Positions 1 to 10,663 of a stretch of DNA of 64,000 nt are shown here, one piece after another. The translations under genes and the position numbers were made by a program. The DNA lies in contig OU862933.1 of NCBI GenBank assembly GCA_917880885.1, positions 11,273,679-11,337,678 on the forward strand, read 5' to 3'. The notes beneath the pieces were generated by a model. That model worked only from the letters and a program-made list of their open reading frames with translations, was not told the origin of the DNA and made no database searches. The DNA comes from Limnephilus marmoratus. Lineage: Eukaryota; Arthropoda; Insecta; Trichoptera; Limnephilidae. Within the stretch, counting starts at the first letter, position 1; the number at the start of each line of letters is the position of its first letter.

Positions 1-840
1 AAAAGTCTCAGTTCATCCATCAAAAGATAAACCAATATTCCTCTTGATCATTGTGTATCTTTCAAACCGCACAGCTATTAAAACTATTTGAGAATTGCTT
101 ATTGAACTAAGAAGAAAGACAATAAAATTCGTCTGCAGGTCTTAAAATAAGAACATCGTTTATGCAAATAGGTTTTTAATTGAAACTCGCCAAACGATTA
201 CCGAGAATTCATTCACTTCTAATACATCAGTGTACAAAATAGTTCAATAAACAATACTAGCACAAACAAATCAACCGATTCAAATACAAAATCACAGTGT
301 TTGTATCTCAACAAACCAAAAATAATAAACAAATCATATTATTTATTAAGACATCATCAGACATGTTTGATAATTGGGTACGAATCTGAAAAGCTGTAAT
401 ACGTGTGAATGAAACGGCATCTACCTAAGTAGTTTCTGACATGAATTGTTACTAGACTTGAGGTAACGTTTGATGTGGTCAAGCATGGGAGATATTTTCA
501 TATTTTCACATCTAACAGTTTTCAAAGCTTCATCTACGCATTTGGTTACAAGTTACAACCATTAAAAAATAAAGATTGACTGCTTAAAATTTCAACAAAT
601 AAAAACATATTTAACCTGTTGAATGCCGGGCGTATTTCGAAAAACCGCGCGGATTTTGTTGCTTTCTGGTCAAATATCCTTTTGCCTTAAATTGCCTTTT
701 TTGCGATGGTTTTCGGTTTACCAGATAATATATCTTATTATTCAAGTACGTTACGTGATATTATCGTAAGAGGTTTTTCCAAAACAGCTAAATAACAAAC
801 AAAAAAAAGATTAAAAAATCTCCGTTTTTTGGAAATAATT
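1..840. other. AT-rich sequence, nothing recognised
   Basis: No open frame of useful length, RNA gene or clear repeat is visible here. A short GC-richer patch near 625-710 has no recognisable coding content. Confidence 0.5.
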
Positions 841-884
841 GTCAAAAAATAAAACCACACAAATATAAATTGATTTTATTATTT

Positions 885-1129
885 CTACACAATTTTGAAT
901 ACATACCCAACATGAAAAAGGAGTTTCCAAATAAATAAAGACTTAAACGCATTTGAAAACATAAAGCTTCGATTTTTCGAATTTTTACATTTTCATTTTG
1001 AAGCGTTAAATTGTAAGACCACAGCGTTAAGTCAGTAGCCCAGAAATGTCCCTTGCTAAAATAATAATCAGTTTCCACCAAATGATTGGCAAACTTCGAG
1101 AAACTGTTATTGTTTGAAGATTTCATATG
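885..1129 (-). pseudogene. PLE endonuclease C-terminal fragment, minus-strand arm
   Basis: The minus strand encodes a fragment with NNNSFSKFANHLVET, which matches the segment following the GIY-YIG core in the other PLE copies of this window (for example SEFADHLLKYDHSF near 55.05 kb). It is the mirror image of the plus-strand fragment beginning at 1139. The frame continues leftward without recognisable domain content. It is a non-functional fragment, probably part of an inverted PLE terminal repeat. Confidence 0.6.
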
Positions 1130-1197
1130 TTCATTAATCATATGAAATCTTTAAACAATAATAGTTTCTCGGAGTTTGCCAATCATTTGGTGGAAAC
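1071..1197. repeat. Inverted repeat, 59 bp arms
   Basis: Arms 1071-1129 and 1139-1197 are reverse complements with three mismatches by my reading, separated by a 9 bp spacer. Both arms encode the same PLE endonuclease segment. The structure could fold into a long hairpin. Confidence 0.9.
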
Positions 1198-1291
1198 CAA
1201 TCACACTTTTAATTTCAACAGTGGAATAGAATTATTACATTGTAATATTAATGGCATTCAGTCGGATAAATTAGAAATATAAATGATAGAA
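1139..1291 (+). pseudogene. PLE endonuclease C-terminal fragment, plus strand
   Basis: The plus strand reads HMKSLNNNSFSEFANHLVET, then FNSGIELLH, then a stop. The same order (EFANHL, a hydrophobic stretch, ILH) occurs downstream of the GIY-YIG motif in the PLE copies at 35.2 and 55.0 kb. Reverse transcriptase and the catalytic GIY-YIG segment are absent, so this is a 5'-truncated copy. The ribozyme motif at 1446-1488 lies about 160 bp downstream, as in the other copies. Confidence 0.7.
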
Positions 1292-1445
1292 TTTGAATAT
1301 TATTAATAATCAAAAATTCTTTTTAAATGACCCAATATTAAACCTGTTCCCTTTGTAAAATGTTCCCTATTGACCCTCTTCCCTCTACCCATTTTCACCT
1401 TTCCATTGACACCATTATAATTTATAATTAGTTTTAAGTACTCGT

Positions 1446-1488
1446 AAACCCTGACGAAGTGAGCGTTGCTCGCGAAACATGTTGGTTT
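1446..1488 (+). ncRNA. Minimal hammerhead ribozyme motif of a PLE
   Basis: The conserved boxes CTGACGA (1451-1457) and GAAA (1474-1477) are present. Stem II is GTGAGC (1459-1464) with GCTCGC (1468-1473). Stem III is the minimal AC/GT pair around 1477-1482, giving a predicted cleavage after position 1483. Stem I is AAACC (1446-1450) with GGTTT (1484-1488), five perfect pairs. An extra A sits between CTGACGA and stem II, as in the other copies here. PLEs are known to carry hammerheads with very short stem III. Activity is not shown. Confidence 0.75.
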
Positions 1489-1549
1489 TTATAAACAATA
1501 AAAGTGGTAAAAACTAAGTATTCTATTAATTTTGAATTAAATTTATTTT

Positions 1550-2755
1550 ATTACATTACTCTTCTACTTGTTTGCCCTTTGCATGGTATAAAAAAGCACA
1601 TATTTAACAGTCGTGCTCGCTCCTTTGCACTCATCCTCCACTTATTAAAGTCAGGTATAAATATATAAATAAACCGGTTGGAATTGATTGCGAAAATAAA
1701 TTCTTAGTGTGGCCATGCCGCTGGCACTTTTCAAATATTAAATCAAAGCCTCCATGGAGAGTCAGAAGTCTAATAATAAATATAAATGTGATAAATTTAC
1801 GAGAAGGTTATTTTTGTATGAATACCAAAATCCAATACAAATGAATGGAAAGCTGAAAACTTCATTTTGGGCAGCAAAAAAATCTTCAAATGGGCCGCAG
1901 GTTGGGCATGCCTATTCCAGAGAATTGATCTGAATCCAATACAATAAGAGAATTCTCGAAAAAAATTTAATATAAAAAAACGGATGTTATAATTCGTCTA
2001 GTTTTATTACCTGTTCTCGAAATTTGATACACTGGCGATGAACATGGGTTTTCATGTGATGCTGTTAATAACGTACAATGTTTCGCTTATCGTGTGAACA
2101 GAAGAACAGCTTCTACGAAATAAGTAAGCAGTCTGCTCAAATGTTTATTTACATTTCAAAAACTTAACATGAATTATGATGGAAGTCTGCTTAAAAATAG
2201 GCTTGACCTTAAGAAAATCACTTTTCGTGTTAATTAATATATTGATACCAACCAAACTGAATTACCTGCAAACTGTTTTCTTTATAAATTTGAATGCTTT
2301 GTTGAAAAATGAACACAGGGCACAATAATTTTAGGTTTCCAGAATAGAATTCTGTTTTTGAAATAATAAACATTGGTGTTTATATGTTTTGGTGAACGTC
2401 AGGATAAATCTCTATCAAAGAACAGGGTCTCTATTATCACATCATTAAGAACTTAAAGAGTTAAGATTTTGTATGTGTATCTTTTGTAGTCGTCTGCCAG
2501 TCAGGCCATGATTTTTAAAATATTGCCTTACGGTGATGTGCTTTGGAACGTCTTATAACGATGATTCACTCGAATTAGTACAAAAAAGAATTTATTGAGA
2601 TGAAAATTAATTCGTACTCCAATTGAAGTCAAACAAATATTGTTGATTTCAATCGAAGTTGTAATTTGTAGATGAGTCACTGTTGATACTAGTATTGTGA
2701 GATAACTTAGTTTGTCACGTGTCACGAATTCATTCCTACACATGATTTAATTAGC
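1550..2755. other. AT-rich sequence, nothing recognised
   Basis: No supported gene or repeat is visible apart from short A/T runs. Confidence 0.5.
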
Positions 2756-2819
2756 AATAATTTTCTGGGATGGTGGTATTAATTAATAATAATAATAATA
2801 AGTTATTTATTTCAGCCGA

Positions 2820-2845
2820 ACAGAGCGGTGGGTGCAATACTCTGT
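2820..2845 (-). other. LINE A 3'-terminal hairpin
   Basis: ACAGAG at 2820-2825 pairs with CTCTGT at 2840-2845. The loop contains an ATTGCAC-type sequence on the minus strand. The hairpin lies just before the AT-rich tail and has a covarying counterpart in LINE D at 31460-31495. Confidence 0.75.
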
Positions 2846-3095
2846 CTGCCATAAAAAAGTATACATTACATAAAATGGATTTACATACTATAAAAAGAAA
2901 AAATAAAATAATATAAAAAGATTTAAAAAGAAACATATATACATATATTTAGTACTTGTATATCTACTACGGGGGCTGTTTAATGAATTCTCCATGTTTG
3001 GTGAAGAGGCGCGCCCTGCCACTGGACCACGGCCTGGACGAGAGTGTTCTCCGATCTTTGGTAGCGCTGTCTCACCCCGGCTATTCTGTGGCGCA

Positions 3096-4117
3096 TCAAA
3101 GCGGCGCGGCGAACCCATGTACCGGATGTACCCTTCCTTCTGCGAACATCTGCGAGGCACTGCATCGCCAAGGTAGGCCGAATAGCGCCCTATATGCGTT
3201 ATTGTATTGTACTCGAAGTGTGTTCATGACGCCTTGTGAGTATCTTGTCCATAGTTCGCCGGTGTAAAAGCTCATGCAGTAGCTCTGGAATATTTGCTTC
3301 TTCACCGGAGAACTGCACCTGTTGAATCTCCTGGCGAGCATATTGGCTCGCACGCTTAATTCTCTTCTTTGGCGTTCTATGTCATTTTTATCATTTAGGT
3401 CATCAGTGACGACATGCCCCAAATATTTTATTTCACTGCAGATTTTGACATTGTCTCCGCCGAGGAGAATGGGTGGAATGACAGTAGGACCAGTATTTGC
3501 TTTAAACACCAGCAATGATGACTTTTTGGCATTGTACATCAAACCATGACTATCGACGTATGATTGGCAAATGGCCAGAAGTTTTCTCATTGCCCTTACT
3601 GATGGGGCTAGTATGACCATATCATCTGCATAACTTATATTATTCATACATACTCCGGCAACGTGGCATCCGATTCTTGCTTTGTTCAGTGTTTTACTAA
3701 GTTCGTCCATATATACGTTGAACAGCACTGGGGACATTGAGCCTCCTTGCCTAACGCCGCACTTTAATTTTGCTGCTTCTGACATATATTCAATATATTT
3801 ACAATTTGTGGCGGTACTTGTCGGTCCGTCAGTTTTTTCCATAATTTATCATGACAAACCATGTCAAAAGCTTTGCTTAGATCTAGGAAGCATGCATATA
3901 CCGATGTTTTTCTGGATTTGTAATATTCTATTGATAGTTTCATGCTATATATGGCTGTATCAGTAGAGCACCCAGCTTTAAAGCCCATTTGAGAATCCTC
4001 TGTAATGAGCTTGTCTTCCATTAAATTTAAAATCACTTTTTCAAATATTCTTCCTATTATGGGCCTGTAATTAACGGAGGATGTCAGGTTTAATTGGCGA
4101 CTTTTTGGAATAGGTAC
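3096..4117 (-). pseudogene. LINE A reverse transcriptase, C-terminal part
   Basis: Two overlapping minus-strand frames encode an RNA-dependent DNA polymerase for target-primed reverse transcription. The upstream frame (about 3764-4117) has NYRPI, a FEKV-like segment, GFKAG and FLDLSKAFD, the palm/fingers motifs. The downstream frame (3096-3842) has GVRQGGSMSP, the catalytic YADD box (codons at 3621-3632), a KSS motif and a KYLGH motif, followed by the connector region. A frameshift near 3780-3800 separates them. The protein stops in a degenerate region near 3.1 kb. The element cannot make an intact RT without correction. Confidence 0.85.
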
Positions 4118-4119
4118 TA

Positions 4120-5423
4120 CAGGGTGGACCATAACTGTGTTCGCGGTTTGTTTCGTTATTTTTTCAACAATGCGTGGGGCGAGCGCGGTTCGGGGGGTAT
4201 CGTTAGACGCGTTATTTCGTGGAAATTTTAGTCGCCATGGAGCCGTTCACGGGAGAGAAGTGCGCATTTTGTGTTCGTGCAATTACATAAACAATTATTC
4301 CGTGACGATTTCGAGACGAATGTACCGTGCTCATTTCGGTTTACGAGACATTAATTAAGCACCAAGCGCAAAATCTATTCGGAAATGGATCAAAATGTTA
4401 GAGACAACCAACTCAACAGTAAAAAAAAATAATGAAGGCCGCTCGAAGTCAGCGAGGATACCAGAAGTTAATCAGCGTGTTAGTGATTCAGTGAGGGAAA
4501 ATCCACAACACACTACTCGCAAGAGAAGCCAAGCCTTATCCATCAAGCGGACCACTTTACAAAGAATTTTACGCCACGATTTACATCTAAAAGCTTATAA
4601 AATTCAGCTGACGCAAAAATTGAAGCCGAATGATACCGATCTTCGACTTAATTTTGCCAATGTGATGCTGGAACGTTTTGACAATTTTTTCAACATAATG
4701 TTCAGCGATGAGGCCAATTTCCATATCAATGGCCATGTTAATAAACAAAACTGCCGGTATTGGTCTGAGAATAGAAGAAGAAGAAGAAGAAGACCCCCGA
4801 TAGAAGCATCAACGTCCCCTTGCATAGCCCGAAGGTCGTTGTGTGGGCTGCAATATCAGCTAGGGGTATCATTGGCCAATATTTCTTTGAAAACGAAAGG
4901 AGAGTTGCTACGTCTGTGAAATCTAAGAATTATTGTCAGATGCTTCAGGAGTTCTTGGTCCCAGCTCTTCAAGATTTTCAAGGCCACAATTCCAGGAGCT
5001 GGTTTCAGCAAGACGGCGCCACCTGTCACACTGCTAAACTGTCCATGGACCGTTCGAAGGAGATGTTCCCGGAAAACTCATTTCACGAGGAGGAGACATT
5101 GAGTGGCCCCCACGGAGCCCAGATCTCAGCCCGTGTGATTTTTTTTGTGGGAATACTTAAAATCAAGAGTCTATGAAGACAATCCGACAACAATAAACCA
5201 GTTAAAACAAAACATTGTACGGGAAATTAAGAATTTTCGAATCCGCCTTAGACAATGTTAACAGGCTGATGGAGCTCACTTGGACAATATAATTTTTAAA
5301 ACATAATGTCATTAAAATTTCCATTTATTGTACTTTTTGAAAATATTAATAAAACATGTCTAAGTTCTACCATTATTTATTTATTGTTAATTGAAACTAG
5401 GTATACAGTTAAGGGCCACCCTG
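4120..5423 (+). mobile_element. Tc1/mariner-superfamily transposon inserted in LINE A
   Basis: The element has terminal inverted repeats beginning CAGGGTGG at both ends (left 4120, right 5423) and extending about 20 bp with few mismatches. A TA dinucleotide flanks each side (4118-4119 and 5424-5425), the expected duplicated target. The length, 1304 bp, is normal for the superfamily. Removing the element and one TA restores the surrounding LINE reading frame across the junction, which confirms both boundaries. Confidence 0.95.
4237..5290 (+). pseudogene. Tc1/mariner transposase, broken
   Basis: Fragments of one DDE/D-type transposase lie in order in different frames: an N-terminus starting at 4237 (MEPFTGEK, then a stop), an HTH/linker part ending in RRILRHDLHL (about 4395-4600), the first catalytic region FSDEANFHINGHVNKQNCRY (about 4700-4760), and a second catalytic region WFQQDGATCHT (about 5000-5035). 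The third acidic region falls in a frameshifted segment near 5100-5150. A run of AGA triplets near 4775-4795 encodes a string of arginines and seems to be a secondary microsatellite expansion. The protein is inactive as it stands. Confidence 0.88.
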
Positions 5424-5425
5424 TA

Positions 5426-6331
5426 TAATGGTTTTGGTCAATTCTTTCGGAATGTGTCCAAGCCCAACCATGGCAGTGAAGAGAGAAGCGAGCAGTGTTG
5501 TCAAGTATCCCCCCGCATGCTTCACATGTTCTATGACAAGTCCATCGTGACCAGCAGATATGCCTCCTGCCATGTTGCGTATTGCTTGCTGAATCATCTC
5601 AGGAGAGATGACAATGAACGGCTGTTGGTTTGATTGATGCAATGGGGTATAGAACTGTTTATCCATTGTTTGGGGTTGAACTGGTGCGGAGCAAAAAGTA
5701 TTCCGGAAAACTTCACCTATAGCTTTATTTTCAGATTTTCCATCAATATTGGTCGGCGCGGTATGTTTTGCTTTCAATACAGCATTAGTTTTGTTCCAGA
5801 AAGACGAAAAGTTTTTGCATTGTAGGCTGTATATTAAGCTATTTTATCCATTTTGTTCTGTTCGAAGTTTCTTTGGCATTTCTTATATTCTTTCTTAAAT
5901 AACGATCTTCTTTGCTTTCGAGCTTCCATAAAGGGACCACTAGTGGGTCGTCCGTTCTGCAGCCATTTTATGTGCGCATTTCTTGATCTTTCATAATGTA
6001 AGGCAACTTTCTCATTCCAACCAGCCACAGTCTTCCATCTTCGTCCAGTCGTAGGCCTTCTCTCTACATTGAACGCAGATATTGATGAGGTACGTAATAC
6101 TTGTACAATGTTTTTATATAGATCATCGATTTGTTCTGCATTTATCATCGTGCTGTCAGTTGCAATGTCGGTTCCACGAATTATCTCAAGTTGATCTATT
6201 GATAATCGGGTATATCTGGAGTAGGACTGAACTTGTTTTTGACTTTTGGGTCGCCATCTGCTGGGATCTCCTACTATTGAAGAACTTGTAGTATATGTAG
6301 GTAGCCCTATAGTTCGTAAAGTGGTGTGCAT
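5426..6331 (-). pseudogene. LINE A linker and N-terminal RT segment
   Basis: Two minus-strand frames lie upstream of the mariner. The first (about 5834-6331) has WNEKV, then repeated K/R-rich segments ending KKCQRNFEQNK, typical of the linker between endonuclease and RT. The second (about 5426-5777) has AIRNMAGGISAGHDGL and EHVKHAGG, the first RT block, ending TKTII at the insertion point. A frameshift lies between 5777 and 5834. The reading frame resumes beyond the mariner with VPIPKS. Confidence 0.8.
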
Positions 6332-6550
6332 TAAAGTAATGTCGAATAATCGTCAGCTCAGTTGCCGAAATCATACAAGGTGAGGTGTCTTGTGATTGCC
6401 GCATGCTACTTCGGAGAGTCGAAATAATTAGTAAAAATATTTTCACAGCGGATTTTCACACAAGATGCCTTCAGATATAAGTATATCGACTTTGGTTGTA
6501 CGGTCTTTTATCCTCTTTGCATAATTACTTGAAGAAACATCTTCTAAGCT

Positions 6551-6978
6551 TTCGGCCGGACCAATTGTCGCCGGACCAAATGTCGGCCGGACGAACTGTC
6601 GAGTTATAGTTTTTTTTTCTTTTTTTCTGTTATAATTTTTCCATTGTTTGGAGCGATGGCTTTGTTGTTTTTGTTTTATTATTCTATCAATAGTACCATT
6701 AACAGTATTTTCTGTATTATTTCATGCTATGTTCATCAATCGTTATAACTAACCCATCACCCCATCACTGATTAACTCCGCTTCGCAGGAACATTTGAGG
6801 GTTTAGCTTCGTTCAACATAAAAGTAGCTTCGTTTATATAAAAAAAAAATAGTCCTTGTGAGAGCCCTGAAGGAGTAACCATATGTTACTTATACCGGGG
6901 CGGGAAAGCGGTTAGATTACCTCAAGGACGAACTGTCGGCCGGACCAACTGTCGCCGGACCTATTGTCGGGTCACCGG
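6551..6978. repeat. Repeat bounded by GTCGG-type arrays
   Basis: Both ends (6551-6603 and 6926-6978) carry clustered copies of a CCGGACNAANTGTCG-like unit. The inner sequence is AT-rich and non-coding. The right end contains TGTCGGGTCACCGG, the reverse complement of the left end of the 53.9 kb element, so a related non-autonomous DNA transposon is likely. Confidence 0.55.
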
Positions 6979-7061
6979 TTATGCTATAAAATGATCAATT
7001 TACGAGCTATTCTTAACTAAGAACGTGGTATAGTGAAGTTAGAACCGTACTACAGTGACTT

Positions 7062-7777
7062 AAGAGCGTTTACCCAGCCAGCGGACGAAAATTCACATTT
7101 CGTCGAAAGTTGTTCTTACGATCGTGCAGGGCGGTTACAGTGAGAAAGATTAATTATTCTCCGTACCAGCTTTTTTAAATTATAACTCAATATCGAATTT
7201 ATTTCAATCCAAATTAGCTTTAATTTATACCTTCATCCAAAAATTCTGAAAGGCGTGATGATAAAACTATTAAATAAATGTACTTTTTGTAATTATTTTT
7301 TGATTATAAGTATATATCATTTTTCAATAATGTCTAAATTTAATAAGAATGTTAAAAAAATCTGAATTATATTAGTTTGTAAGTGCGCAAATAAATACAC
7401 AAATGGACCAATTTTCGTCAAGAAACACATGTACGTACATATTTTTTAATGATTTTATTGAAACTAAAATTAAAATTCTAAAACATGCGTTTGCTAGATA
7501 ATGTATTGATTTATTTTACTGCATGATTATATTATTTGAAATGGGTGTGGTATAATACAAAATCTTTTTTGAAAATTTAATAAATCTCCCAACGACCTAT
7601 GGAATAACCTTATTATACTAAAAATTAATTTTTTTTCTAAAAATTTATTACATACGAATGCTAGATAAAAGAACAATCTTTCGAAATCCATTTATATTTT
7701 TTTGTGGAAAAGAGTCAATACGTCTAAAATCTTTTTTGAAAATGACGTATTTCCGGTTTTCTCTGGTAATGCCCTCT
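7062..7777 (+). repeat. 0.72 kb interspersed repeat R1, copy 1
   Basis: The copy starts AAGAGCGTTTACCCAGCCAG and ends at GCCCTCT. Near-identical copies occur at 28611, 44264, 50787 (reversed) and 52106, and a partial one at 46409. The ends form a weak inverted repeat (AAGAG-G near each end). There is no ORF. It is most likely a non-autonomous DNA element, class unresolved. Confidence 0.8.
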
Positions 7778-7779
7778 GG

Positions 7780-8260
7780 TGATGAAGAATATTGAAACCG
7801 ATTTTAAATAAATATTACGGTATTAAAATTTGTGGATTTAACTGCCACCAAAACGTACAACAAGCAATATAATTTAGAGATCGAAGTATGCAACCACAAA
7901 GAAATTACGGAAATAAAATCGTTGCGCGGTGGCAATTCGTTTGAGAGGAAAATAGGTGTTTCTCTTTTTAATCTCATTTAAATTGTATGCATTTCGAATC
8001 CTGTGTGCGGTGGCGGTTCGTATTCCTGTTTGTGCTGCATATCGTCCCATATTTCGTTCCGTTTCCCGTATTCCCTGCGACTTAATGTCGACGGCCCTGC
8101 AATACATAAATTCTCGATAAACGGCCACTAAGCGGACGTCTACCTATAGATGTAATGGAACGGCTTTCAATTACATTGTACTTTCCAATTGTCTGGCCTG
8201 ATTAAAAAGCAAAATTCTGAATGACTGAACCTTAGATCTAAAACATCCATTTTAGTATTG
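7780..8260. other. Unassigned sequence
   Basis: A minus-strand open frame of 84 codons (7874-8128) lies in a GC-richer patch but resembles nothing I recognise and has no supporting splice signals that I can defend. Confidence 0.35.
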
Positions 8261-8261
8261 C

Positions 8262-9005
8262 GTTTATTATTTTTTTATTTTATTATTTATTTACATTTAA
8301 ACCCGCTAAACTACTTAACGTAGTTTGTCAGCAGGTACATAATGACAACATTGGTACATTTTCAAACATTGTACACCTACATATAATTTAATAATTTTGA
8401 TGCTAAATATCAATTAAATAGATTATTTAAATTACAGAAATAGTATATACATGTAAGTAGCACTAGAAGCCTTAAAAAGTACAAATGGATTTAGAATGAA
8501 CAAATGAAATATAATCACAAGTAAATTAAAAGTTTCATATACAGTAGGTATTGCAAAAATTGTAATGAAATTACCAATTCCTTCAATGTGAGATTCAATA
8601 AAGAATACAAGGACTTCGGTAGGGCATCAATATAAATCATACCTATCTAATAGCCATTTCCTTAGTTTATATTTGACTTTACCATTTAAAAACGTTATTA
8701 TTTTTGATTGTCATTGGTAGTTTATTGAATATTTTGGGTACAATATAGTTTAGGGTCCTTTCACCGTATTTATTGGTACATTTCGGAACCACCAATCCTT
8801 CATTTTGAGTGAATCTTGTATTATGTTTATGGTAAACTCTTTCCCTGTACAAGGAATCGGACAATATAACATGTTGACTTATAATATTATAAAACAATAA
8901 TCCTCTGACAGGTAAAACATTTAGAGACTTGTATATTAATTTAGTGTCACTTCTGTGTTCATTAGTGTACTTAGGGATTAATAATTTTGTACGGGAGTTT
9001 TGCAA
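8262..9005 (-). mobile_element. LINE B, 5'-truncated copy with 3' hairpin
   Basis: The minus strand carries a LINE C-terminal coding fragment, a 3' UTR and a terminal hairpin at 8302-8335, followed by A-rich (TAAA)n-like sequence near 8262-8290. The hairpin pairs AAACTAC with GTAGTTT and, outside a small bulge, CCTGCT with AGCGGG. Confidence 0.75.
8679..9005 (-). pseudogene. LINE B RT C-terminal fragment
   Basis: The 108-codon minus frame has the pattern of LINE ORF2 C-termini: a Y-K-SLNVLP stretch, a tract with RFTQNEGLVVPKC, and a closing KIFNKLPMTIKN. It lacks the RT catalytic motifs. The product would be inactive; its value is in identifying the element. Confidence 0.6.
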
Positions 9006-9308
9006 TGTTTAACATTTTAACATTTTAATTTGTATTTTTATTTTCAAAGACCTATCATTAACTTTTTTTTTATAAACATGCTGTTGGTTTGTGTATGTTC
9101 GTTAAATTATTCTTTGTAGAAACTAGTTAAAACGGAGATCTTTACAAAGGTTATAGGTTTTTTAAGGAATAAATGTATAATTTTCATTCTCGATAGGATT
9201 TGTTTATTCACAGTGGTATTCTGTAGTTTTTACTGATAAAAAACACAGCCTTGATAAGTAAAAACATATTGTCTTTCTTGAAACTCGAGGAAGAACCTGT
9301 GTTTTTAC

Positions 9309-9406
9309 TTACCACGGCAGAATACTTCTCAGATGATCGTAGTTTCAATGTTACTTGGATCGTCAGAGGCGTGCGTTTTCTGAAGGTGCCCAGTTGTCGA
9401 TCGGAT
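9309..9406 (-). CDS. Possible short host exon (uncertain)
   Basis: A GC-richer island on the minus strand has an ATG at about 9404-9406, an open stretch beginning MTSDRQLGTFRKRT, and a strong donor-like GTAAGTA just after 9309. A stop lies two codons upstream of the ATG, so this would be a first coding exon of about 33 codons. I recognise no protein family. The plus strand is also open through the same island. This is a guess from composition and a splice-like site. Confidence 0.2.
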
Positions 9407-9479
9407 GTCATCGGCTATTTCCGTAACCGTTCGGGTATTAGATACGAACGGGCGCCATTGACTCTCCTATAGTACAACT

Positions 9480-10460
9480 TTACTGACATTTCTTGAGACG
9501 CCTAAAAACTACATATATACGTATCCTAACGACATCTGATGAAAGATATTGAAACTACATAGGTACATATTGCTACACACTACATTCTATCGGATTTTCA
9601 AAACGTGTGTTTGCTAATGCAGTAAGTTAAACTAATGAGTTTTTTTTGTTTAAATTACATTTATTTTAGAGAAAGTTGACAGCAAATCAGAGATTTCAAA
9701 ATAATACAATAATAAGATGTCAATTATGCCAATTTATGAAGTAGTTGCCAGTGTACAGAAAATATTTTAAATTAATAAAATAAAGCAATATATTTAAAAA
9801 AATCTTCAAATAACTGAAAATCTTAATTAGTATAGAAATATTACTTTTCAAAAAAAAAATTTTAGAGCAACTGGGGTCCGCCTGAAGTAATTGAAATTCA
9901 TCTTCTGTTCTGATATTCAATTAAAAGGGTAAAATATTAATTAAATTTGCGTTTGTGGATACATTTTTAACGACTTAAGAACTTAAAAAAACAAGTAATC
10001 CATACAATGCTCGCTAGAGTAAAAAATATAATAAAGTACACTTATCGATCATTTCTGTGCTTAAATATTGAAGGATACGACGCAAATGAAATTAAAATAC
10101 AGAAGCAAGTTATGTAACTGTAATTGTAATTGAAATATTTTAAAAGGAAAACACCTCTCTGTTAAATAGGTTTACAAAATTTGATTTTCCAACAAAGTTG
10201 CGAATTTTTGCAGCACGTTACTGGTCGGATAAAAGTTGAAATGTCCACCAAATGAAATCTAGAAATAAAAGAACGATCATTAATCAGGCGATTACTTTGA
10301 ATCAAGATGTGAAAAAATTAAGTCTGCTTTCTTTCGGAATAACAATCGAATAAGTGTGCTAATGTCGTAAATGATGGTGTAGGAATTTATACAAGAAACT
10401 AATCGACGCGACGTAATTTTTTTTACTGTGCCTTTAAAAAAGATTTTGTGGTTATGTAAT
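9480..10460. other. AT-rich sequence, nothing recognised
   Basis: No supported feature is visible. Confidence 0.5.
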
Positions 10461-10663
10461 GTCATTACTTCACTTTGGTTGGACAGGGTTCTAACTTCGC
10501 TTTATCTTGTTCTGAGATATGAGGTGTCAAATTTTGCAAAGACGATTTCTCTTAATCTATTCACCAATAATTTCTGATTTTGAGGTTGAATCTTGGATGT
10601 AGTATTTTAGTTAAACATATTTTTAATGAAAATATTTAAACAAGACATATACAAACCTTTTAA

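Larger units (their letters stand above)
2770..6470 (-). mobile_element. LINE A (L2/CR1-like non-LTR retrotransposon), interrupted by mariner
   Basis: This minus-strand non-LTR element shows, in transcript order, an endonuclease-RT linker, the reverse transcriptase, a 3' UTR, a 3' hairpin (2820-2845) and an (ATT)n tail near 2780-2800. The 5' end is indistinct around 6.3-6.5 kb; no complete APE-type endonuclease is visible, so it may be 5' truncated. A 1304 bp mariner sits inside the ORF at 4120-5423. RT motifs resemble the L2/CR1/Daphne group, but the clade was not tested by phylogeny. LINE D at 30.5 kb is a relative. Confidence 0.85.
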
